Source: Steinernema hermaphroditum (taxonomy: Eukaryota > Nematoda > Chromadorea > Rhabditida > Steinernematidae). From it: DNA of 64,000 nucleotides. Shown one piece after another: positions 56,154 through 64,000 of this stretch. The stretch's first letter is position 1; the number at the start of each line of letters is the position of its first letter. The position numbers were made by a program, and so were the translations under genes. The notes under the pieces were generated by a model. That model was not told where the DNA came from, did not search any database, and was given only the letters and a program-made list of their open reading frames with translations. The DNA is taken from positions 6,758,001-6,822,000 of the forward strand of contig CM059621.1 of NCBI GenBank assembly GCA_030435675.1, in the 5' to 3' direction.

Positions 56154-56482
56154 TAAGGGAACATTTAAAGGTGCCCCCACGGATTTGGCTGATACTTTGT
56201 ACACTAGTAGTGCGCCGGATTATGATCTACCCGATCGTTTCTCTAGGAAGCATGCATGAGCACTATGCAGTCAAAACAAAACAGTCGGTTCAAATAAATA
56301 TTGGATCACTTGGGAATCAAGGGTGTGAAACAGATGGATAAGGACAACATGCCTCTTTTTAATCAAGCCTAGAGAGCCCATACTCTAGACACATGTGAGA
56401 TTGGCAATATTTTACAGGAATAATGTAATTAACTAGTACTACTCAGCCAAATCCGTGGGGGGCACCTTCAAATGTTCCCTGA
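56154..56482. mobile_element. MITE related to the one at 44.4 kb (329 bp)
   Basis: Terminal inverted repeats of about 35 bp: left AAGGGAACATTTAAAGGTGC then CCCCACGGATTTGGCTGA, right its near-perfect complement. The left flank is TAA and the right TGA, so the 3-bp target duplication is present but mutated. It shares the terminal sequence GGGAACATTTAAAGGTGCC with 44427-44618, but the interiors differ, so they are cousins rather than copies. Confidence 0.7.
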
Positions 56483-59400
56483 TGAGATAAAGAAAAGGCC
56501 TCAGAAAGCGTATAAACGTTAAAAAATTCTAAAAAAAAGACTACGCATCTCTCAGAAAGATACACAAATGTATCAGTAAGGAGCTCTGGCCAATATTGAA
56601 ACCTTGTTCTCTCGCTCATACTTAAGTTAACTTTTTTTACCGAATATTTTGTCAGGAAAATTCTGTTGAAATTTCAGTTAATCCAACTTCATAGGATTCG
56701 AAATCAAAACGGAGATATGTAACTAAGTGTGTTACAAAATATGAATGGGGTATTAAAATTTTTGTTTCTAAAAATCTTCGCGATTCTAATTGTTGGCTGT
56801 TGTTAAGCTTATTAAATAAAAAAATTTAATAAATAAATAAATGAAACTTATTAAATCGATGTGCTTCTGAAATAAAAAACCGTTGAATATTATCATTTTT
56901 TTACCTCTACTGACATCATTATTTGAACTAAAAAACCATCAACTATTCCTTTTCGACAAAGTTAAAAATGCGTCCTTTGAAAAGAATGCCCTCTTTGTGA
57001 CGTCACATCCTCGACGTTTCCTTTGGAAAGACGACGATCAACGTCAGCCTCTTCAAAAAAGAATGTCTGAATTCAATTTTTGTGGCTTCATAATTATCGT
57101 TCACATGAAAAAATCCGTTTAATTAATCAAAAATTAAGCAGCCTTCTTTTATTTACTCTTCTTATACTTGTTACAAAAAAAGCGAAACAGGACGCATCGA
57201 ACCCACAGTTTTTGTTGCCCAACTAAGAAAACGTTTTTGATTTTAGCTGGTCAACATGTAAGATCCCCGACGACTTTAAGAAGGTGAGCAGTTACAGATT
57301 TACGCCAACTGAATTTGAAAATTGTTAAATTTAGGAGAACATATCTCAACACTTTCGAAAAAACTAATAGTTGGACATCCAGAGATGATGAATTTGAGGC
57401 GCCGACGAAAGCGAGATTCGACAAACCCCACACAGTTTTCGGCGCCTTTTTCAAAGGCCCGATCGGCGCGGAACCCGCCGGCCCTTGACTAATGAGCTCT
57501 TCTGTCTCTAGCCTCATTCCTTCGTCGACCCCGTCGGCTTCCCACGCGAAATCGCCGTTTTTTCGCTTCTGACAGACGGCAAACATCAGCTGATGGCGCC
57601 GTCGAGTGTCACTAAACCAACACCGAATCGATCGCATCAATAATACATTCGGCAGATGAGACCCGAATCAGCATGGGCCCTAAAATAGAGGGTCCCGCCG
57701 CGAACGGAAAGGGGGTGATCATCGATTGTGCCGGCTCGGGGCGGCACGAACGCCGCCAAGCCGGAGGAGGCCTCGAACGATAAACAACGTTCTGCGAACA
57801 AATTGTCCAAAATCCGAGGAAGGCGTGGAGGGGGTGTGGAAAGTGGATTCGGTGGAGGTGTGGGAGAAGGAGCCCCAGAAGAACAGTTGTTGTTTCAGGC
57901 CGGGAGTGGCCGAAGACCACAAAAGAACTTCCTTGTTTGTCCAGAAATAGCTTTTTATCTTATCGCCCTCCCAAAAAAGCGCCGTTTTACGGTCTTTGGA
58001 GGGTTCGTCTCGCCGATCAACCATTAAACATCGCCGTTTGTTTGTTGGTGGACAAAGGTGGTCAGCGACGTGATGTGAACACCCTTTCACCTTGGCTGAG
58101 AATAGCATTTAATTAAGAGCGTCTGGCGCGCGTTGAGTCAAAGTTGCGATGACAACGACGCTAATGAAATGAAAAAGACAAAAACAGGCGATAAGGACAC
58201 TAACTCAAGAGCTCAAGAAGAGGGGCTTCTTCTGGATGTAGAGTGAAAAACAAAAAACAGGCATGGAAAATGAAAGGCAAATTGTGCTTTTTAGACAATA
58301 AAGCATAATTTTAGGGGCATTTTATGTATAAGAGGTAGGGTTGGATCTTAGTTTTTGTGTAGGGATTGATATTCTAAAGCCACCCCAAGTATGTCTTTCG
58401 ATAGCTTCTGAAGACAGGATAATCCAAGAAACGAAGAAAGATGTGTTATCAGACTACTTTATTCACTTCTTTTCTCAGATTTTATACAGGCAGAAGCCGG
58501 TGAAAAATCACAAATGAATTGAAACCAAATAAAAAATGAGAAATCAAGCAATATCACCGATACCTTTGAAATCTTCTGGAAGCATTACAATCCAGGCAAA
58601 GATGTGCCTTACAAGAACATTAAGTGTTGAGGCTCATTCGCGTATAAGAGGCTAGAATCTAACTTGAATTCCACGATAGATTAATAAAAAACAAAAATCT
58701 TGCTACGTATTCACATTCCAAAGGCAATGATGTGCGTTTACAACTTCTTGAAGCATAGTAATCCAGACAAAAAGGCGTAACTGCATGATAATATGTCGGA
58801 ACAAGAAGATCCGCTAGATAAACGCTACGACTTTGGTTGACTTAGACGACTTTGACAATTTGTTCCATGCCATCCAAAAAGAAATTCGTCACTTTCATTT
58901 TTGGTGTAACTGAATTATCATGATCTCTCGCTTTCTCGGGATTACGCACCATTAGGAGTCCATAATTCTTGTCCGATAATGTGCATTTACCATTATCCGC
59001 CTCGTGACCTCTCAACCATCTTCACAGCTAATGTAATGTGTCTGTTATCTGTCTTTATGTTATGATTTTTGGGGGCTAAACTAGCACCTTTAAAAGCATA
59101 TTAGGCGCATTTAGTTAAACCACTAACGCAAACAGTGGGATGGGATGGCTAATTTTCGTGAAATGACCAGATCCTTTTGATGAAAAATTCCTTTTGTATG
59201 AAAATTTCTGATGGAGTTCTGTACATATAACTTGACATAAGTTCCTAAATTGCCAAAACGTACTGTATGGCATGTTTCGGACGTGAAAGACATACTTTGA
59301 AGGGACATAAATCAACCTAAAATGAATCTTTTGAAAATGCAAATAATTTTGCGATTTTCAGTGACTTAATCTTAAGCTACATCGATCATTTCCTGGTGTA

Positions 59401-60477
59401 TAACTTTCACGATTATACTACTGGCTACTACAGTCTGTGTCGTGGTGACATAGGTAGACGGATAATAAATTGGCCTAGGTGAAAGACAGGAATTCGCTTA
59501 TTCTAAAGCACCTTATGTTTCACGACCGCGTGAAATGCAACTTTCAATTTTTTGCTACCCCCAGGAAGCCAAGATTTTGAATCTTCCGCTGTCACTTACA
59601 ACAGCACACTTCAAAAATACAAAAATAGAGGGACTTGAGTGGAATCAGGGAAGTCCCCTAAAACCTTTAAAACCTCAATCATCAGAACAACTCGAACGAA
59701 GACACTCGAATACACTTTGTGAGCCTTACAACGCACTTCTTCTTGCAGTCACGCGCCGTGGAACCCCGAAGCACGCGGCTCCCCAAACGGGTTCGCGCGG
59801 ACCCAAAAGCGGAGAAATCGAAACGCGCGATCTTCTTGAAAGAGCGCGCAATTCGAATTTTCGCGGCAGCGCCGTGTTTATCGCCGCGTGGTCCCTCCGC
59901 CCGAAAGGCCATTAATCAGCGGCGCTATCGGCACCGCGCCACGCCTCGGCCGCCGCCGCCGCCGCGTCGCCTCTCGACGCCGGAATCCCGATCGATCCGC
60001 GCACTGTAGGACCTTTTTGGGTCGCGCGGGGACCGTTTGCATTGCATAGGATTGCACGAAGCCGGCGGCGTTTGTTTTCGGCGGCCAAAATCAGAGATCT
60101 CCGTCGAGAAGAAGGAACTGGTTCGACCCCGCCGAACTCCGCTCGGAGGCCTTGAACGGGGCAAATGCCGCAGGGAGGGATTAACGGGTCCGGTTTGAGG
60201 GTGGAAGCCTGCAAGGTCACGGATTAGGAGTGCACGCGGAGGGAGTTGCCTCGACGGAACGGCATTTGCAAGTGGAGTGTGAATCTGGAACACAGAATGT
60301 ACATGTTCTTTCCGATGTTGACACGTGATAGGAAGGTATGGAAGCACAGATCGCTAAGGGTCCCCAAAGCAACTCTTTTATGCTTCCTTTGCTAAAGCAG
60401 GTTCCTTAGAGTAGGCTGTGCGCAACGGCCATAAAATGGCCAGCGAACATAAGATGGGAAGGGAACCTCTGCATCTC
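56483..60477 (+). other. Gene-poor region
   Basis: 4 kb without a supportable gene. Very AT-rich at 56.5-57.2 kb. GC-rich islands at about 57.4-57.8 and 59.7-60.25 kb. A 129-codon minus frame at 57251-57637 (with GVDEGMRLETEELISQGPAG) is open but has no other support. Confidence 0.35.
58395..58780 (+). repeat. Three degenerate repeats at ~170-bp spacing
   Basis: The theme CTTCTGGAAGCATTACAATCC then AGGCAAAGATGTG occurs near 58575, with diverged versions near 58400 and 58744. The spacings are about 172 and 169 bp, suggesting an old tandem array. Confidence 0.45.
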
Positions 60478-60930
60478 TTAGTGATTCTTTAATAGATCAA
60501 AGAGAGCGTTTACATGGTGGGGTATGTCTATCTCTGAGTCAATTTTCAGCTCGATCTGAAGCGGACACCTCGGAAGCTTCCCTTGTTTTTCAAAGTTTAT
60601 CGAAAAAATCCAGATCTTTGGAAATCGGAAATGTCTCGAGTCTAGTCTCACACAGCCCTCCTTGGGACCTTCCTCCCTCTGGACAATTAGGCGAACATTG
60701 AGATGAGCAAGTTGGCAGAAAGCTTGAAATATTGCCACAGTTAGCGGCTCTTCATGAGAGCTATTCGTTGTTTGATGCGATGAAATGTTCCCTGTGGAGA
60801 GAAAACATTCTGGACGGTCGCAGAACGCAGCCAATTCGTCGGAAACGTTAACGATAATGGGATCAGTTTCGTGTTTATGTGTAACCAGGAAGTGGAACAA
60901 TGGGTGATCTTTGAGAAACGGGATTCAACT
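60478..60930 (-). CDS. Unrecognised coding-like frame, perhaps a terminal exon
   Basis: A 150-codon frame with protein-like composition (PLFHFLVTHKHETDPIIVNV, then AIFQAFCQLAHLNVRLIVQ and FPKIWIFSINFEKQG, ending ALFDLLKNH). It contains no ATG, so it would need an upstream exon. A frame at 60.96-61.17 kb on the same strand (LMAMIRILEALEEIGPKEI) ends at a good donor GA|GTGAGT, but the intron would be only about 34 nt and the phase hits a stop. No AATAAA was seen. It may be a gene fragment or a chance frame. Confidence 0.35.
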
Positions 60931-62906
60931 ACACATCACTTACTGATGACTATGATACTCACTCCTGGTTTGGAATCTCTTTTGGTCCGATCTCTTCTAA
61001 AGCTTCTAAAATCCGAATCATCGCCATCAGCTTGCGAACAAAGATCGCCTCATTTCGCCTCGGGGGGCGCCTTCCTCTGACGTCAGCAGCACATAACTCA
61101 TTTGTTGTCGCGAGGGATCGCATAGTCGAGTGTCTTTTGTTGCGTTCGGAAAAGGCGAATAAACAAAGAAGAGGATCATGGGGTGTCCAAAACACGAAAC
61201 GAGGAGAAGAAGCCAGGCATCTCGTATATAATAGAGTTAACAGGGCCTCAGGACATCAAGAAGGAGCTTCGCTTTTATGCACAGAGTAGGAACGTAGTTC
61301 AACGGGGAGAATGACAGAGATCTGATCGAAATTTGCAGCACCTTATGCTGCTAATTGAAATTTGAGACGTTTCTCTCTTCTTGTTTCTTGCATATACCTG
61401 AACCTCTCGACGACGGTTTCGATTTTCAGTTCCGTTTTTTTCGGAATAATTTCGTCACTTCCTGAAGATGTGACAGAAAGTGAACTAATGCACACACTCT
61501 TCGACTTTGTGCCCTAAGAAGTTTCTGGAGATTCCCACATGCCCCGTGAAACGCGCCGTTACCGACCGGTTCGACATCAACGCCATGCCCGGAATAGCTA
61601 AAAGAGACATCCTCTATTTTAGTGTTATTCGGTTACATGCAAGGCGAAATGTCTTTGATTCGGGCAATAAATTCGTAAAGTCGTTAATGAGAATTTCCGA
61701 ACATTTCTGAAATCTAGGCTGGGCAATCATTTTGAGATTTGCTTATGTTATGATATGTAGAACAAAGCGTCACAAAGCCAAGTGAATCTTTCAATGTCCG
61801 TGTGAGTTGTACTTCCTTAGCAACCCAGTGAATGGAATCTAGACGGCTACTTGACTATTCACGTATTTGTTGCTTTTCCGACGTTTTGTTCCATCGAAAG
61901 TATCCAACGAGAAAAACAAGAAAGCACAAAATGTTAGGCGAAAATAATGAGAAAAGGGACAAAACATTTCATTGTCTATGTACACGAACTGTTATCACGA
62001 AGATCGCCGCGTTGAGTCACCTCTCCCTTACAGAGAAAATGTTCGATACAGATTCTAAAGATTCTTGTGGTTTCTGATATTTGAAGAAATTATTGCTGAT
62101 TTTGGATACCCAGCTTCCTCGGCAGCAAATATCGATATCAGTTTATCTTCTTCTCGCCTTTGGTGAAAGGTGAAACTACGGTTCCTTGCTGTTCCAGGAC
62201 TTCTGGGAGTCGGGGAGATCATTTTGGACAAAGCGAAAGGCAAAGAACGACCGCTCGAAGAAACGAAACGACAAGAACAACCAAAAATTATTTAAAAATA
62301 TTGAAACGTAGATTGTCACTAAACTTTCTGTGGCTTTTTATGAAAGAGAAATGCGACAAACAAGGAAAGTGAACTAACGTATAACTTAACAACATTAGTG
62401 AACATTAGGGAACCAGTTGTTGTAGCAGGGTATTTGTGATTTAGAAGAAGCTCGAAGATATTTAATCATAGACCTTATTTGACACATTTCGCGACACTTT
62501 TTATCCGCCGACGAGTCCGGAAAGGCAACAAAACGCTCAAATTCTATGCGCTCTTTCTTGCGCCGAAAATAAAAAAAATCCGCACTTTTAGGAGTCAAAA
62601 AACAAATGACAAAGAGAGGAGAAATTTCACATTTCTCGGTATCCCACAGGGAAGTAATGGATAATAAGGTTTGAAACGCAGACTCTCAAACTAAACTCAG
62701 TTCGGCGACCTCCCGCAGAATCTAATAAATTTGGACAAACATATTGGAAGAGCGCTCCCCAGAGGCTTCTTCATAACTTGGACGACTTTTATGCGATCAA
62801 CGATCTGTGGTTCAAGGTCCTTATATTCATAGCACACGATCTGCGCCCACACAGAAACGCTGAGTCCATTCAATGTAGGTTGAGATCAGAAGTAGGCATC
62901 GCTCGT
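60931..62906 (+). other. Gene-poor region
   Basis: No supportable gene beyond the possible upstream exon mentioned for the 60.5-kb frame. Only short frames. Confidence 0.3.
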
Positions 62907-62978
62907 GGGGGTATAGCTCAGGGGTAGAGCGCTCGCTTAGCATGCGAGAGGGCTGGGGTTCGAATCCCCATACCTCCA
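62907..62978 (+). tRNA. tRNA-Ala(AGC)
   Basis: A 72-nt cloverleaf. Acceptor GGGGGTA/TACCTCC contains the alanine identity pair G3-U70, the discriminator is A, the anticodon loop TTAGCAT gives AGC and the T-arm is TGGGGTTCGAATCCCCA. No intron. Confidence 0.95.
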
Positions 62979-63754
62979 GAAATGTTTTTGCTGCATGACA
63001 TGATTCGTCGTAAACAGGAAACATTCCCAACGGAGACACATATGGCTCAAAAAACCCATTAGCGCCTAGGAGAGTGTCAGCTCCAGGATCCCATGGGACA
63101 TCTGAGTCACATTTCCGCGCAGAAATTGTGGAAATATTTCTGAAAACAAAACGTCACAAGAAGAGAGCAGACGCCTCCAGATCCAGCGAATCCGGAAGAA
63201 ACAATTAAAAGGGCATCAATTCTCTGAAGGATTAATTACGCGGCGATCCAGCGAGGACAAAGAGACGTTTCCCAGAAGAGCGTGCCTAAAAGGGGCAGAG
63301 TTGCAGAAGCGCTTTTTGCAGACGGGAGCCGCCGTCGATTTATCTAATTTTATGAGCACGTCACGGCGCCCAAACCCACTTCTGCTCTGCAAAAAGCGGT
63401 TCGCTAATCCGGGGACGCGCTGCGGAGAGCAAACACTCCTCGAAGCGGAAGATACAGTTCAAACAGCGGCGAACGAAGGGCGAAGACTAAAAAAGAGGAA
63501 CTGCCGGCCTGCGCAGATCTTTGTGCTGTGCGGTTTGAACAGAGGTCCCTGGCTCTAGCAGCTGGCAAGTGCAGGCGAGAGTGCAAACGGGGGTTAGAAC
63601 CACGAGAGTTAAGCCTCCGAGGAAGGGGGACATCTGTTTGTAGGGAGATAAAAAGCGAGTTTTAGATAAGGTGTATTTTAAAAACGTATCATTAAATACT
63701 AATAAACTTATCTTCTGGAAATATGGTGCACATGCGTGTTTACGAGCAGGTTGG
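62979..63754 (+). other. Spacer before the right-edge gene
   Basis: No supportable gene. GC-rich around 63.1-63.6 kb. Part is the 3' flank of the minus-strand gene at the edge. Confidence 0.3.
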
Positions 63755-63846
63755 TCAGGCGGTTTTCATGGTCTTCTTGGCGAGACGGTTGTTCGGTTTA
63801 CGTTCCACACCAGCGACGACGGATTGGAACGGGGCTATCATTGCGC
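63755..63846 (-). CDS. Terminal exon of a minus-strand gene continuing beyond the window
   Basis: A 29-codon end preceded by an acceptor (GGTCGTTCTAG|GC) and ending in TGA. The tail reads MIAPFQSVVAGVERKPNNRL then AKKTMKTA, basic and without a recognisable motif. The upstream intron extends at least to the window edge. The family is unknown. Confidence 0.45.
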
Positions 63847-64000
63847 CTAGAACGACCGCTCACTCAACTCATTTCTGAGAGAGCGAGTGGCTAACTCCAC
63901 TGATCGCTGGGGACAGAAATTAAAGACTCTGCACATGCGTTTAATTCTGTGGATGACCAGAAAATAGTTACATTTTTACGGTGTGTTCAGAAATTTAGCA

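Noticed and set aside
57719..58108. 129-codon minus-strand frame
   Set aside because: Biased composition in a GC-rich island, no splice context, and the other strand is equally open.

Overview
The window is nuclear DNA of a nematode, most likely of the rhabditid lineage. The evidence is protein similarity (ATF-4, CDC-48, RPN-1, IDH3-beta, CapZ-alpha, cathepsin D, Dcp1 and carnitine acetyltransferase all read as nematode-type versions), many introns of only 43-49 nt with TTTCAG-like acceptors, and acceptor sites a few bases in front of initiator ATGs, as expected for spliced-leader trans-splicing. I assembled exons by hand from reading frame, splice phase and family similarity. No database search was run.

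Layout. 0-3.97 kb: three minus-strand genes in tandem (a Lys/Pro/Gln-rich protein, mitochondrial IDH3-beta, and the start of a protein with an FFAT-like motif and proline-rich tracts), spaced like an operon. 4.7-6.85 kb: plus-strand mitochondrial ribosomal protein S14 and F-actin capping protein alpha. 8.7-9.8 kb: atf-4 with an upstream ORF overlapping its start. 11.9-16.3 kb: the decapping activator dcap-1 and the AAA ATPase cdc-48. 16.4-19.7 kb: minus-strand RING-like protein and cathepsin D (asp-4). 20.2-25.6 kb: a degenerate CK1/TTBK-type kinase divergent from rpn-1. 26.3-27.4 kb: two small hypothetical genes, divergent. 28.5-33.8 kb: a short oxysterol-binding-protein-related gene convergent with a carnitine acetyltransferase ending in SKL. 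34.6-38.7 kb: four tRNA genes and a carboxypeptidase D/M-type gene, one tRNA-His lying in its intron. 39-42.6 kb: a 147-aa hypothetical gene, a divergent Smad and a tiny UAP56-binding-motif protein on the opposite strand.

43-52.8 kb is more accessory: a 1.1-kb hAT-like non-autonomous transposon with an 18-G run, a short TTA-flanked MITE, a saposin-like secreted protein, two F-box-like genes, a two-domain TIL inhibitor and an ADP-ribosylglycohydrolase-like gene. 52.8-63.7 kb is gene-poor, with a second MITE, degenerate ~170-bp repeats, GC-rich islands, one unassigned coding frame and a tRNA-Ala. A terminal exon of another minus-strand gene sits at the right edge.

The genes do not form one pathway. 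Several concern protein quality control and stress (cdc-48, rpn-1, atf-4, asp-4), mitochondrial or acyl-CoA metabolism (idhb-1, mrps-14, carnitine acetyltransferase) and secretion. I found no clearly new multi-gene system. The most interesting items are the long overlapping uORF of atf-4, the pseudokinase, the UBM microprotein and the intact mobile-element boundaries.
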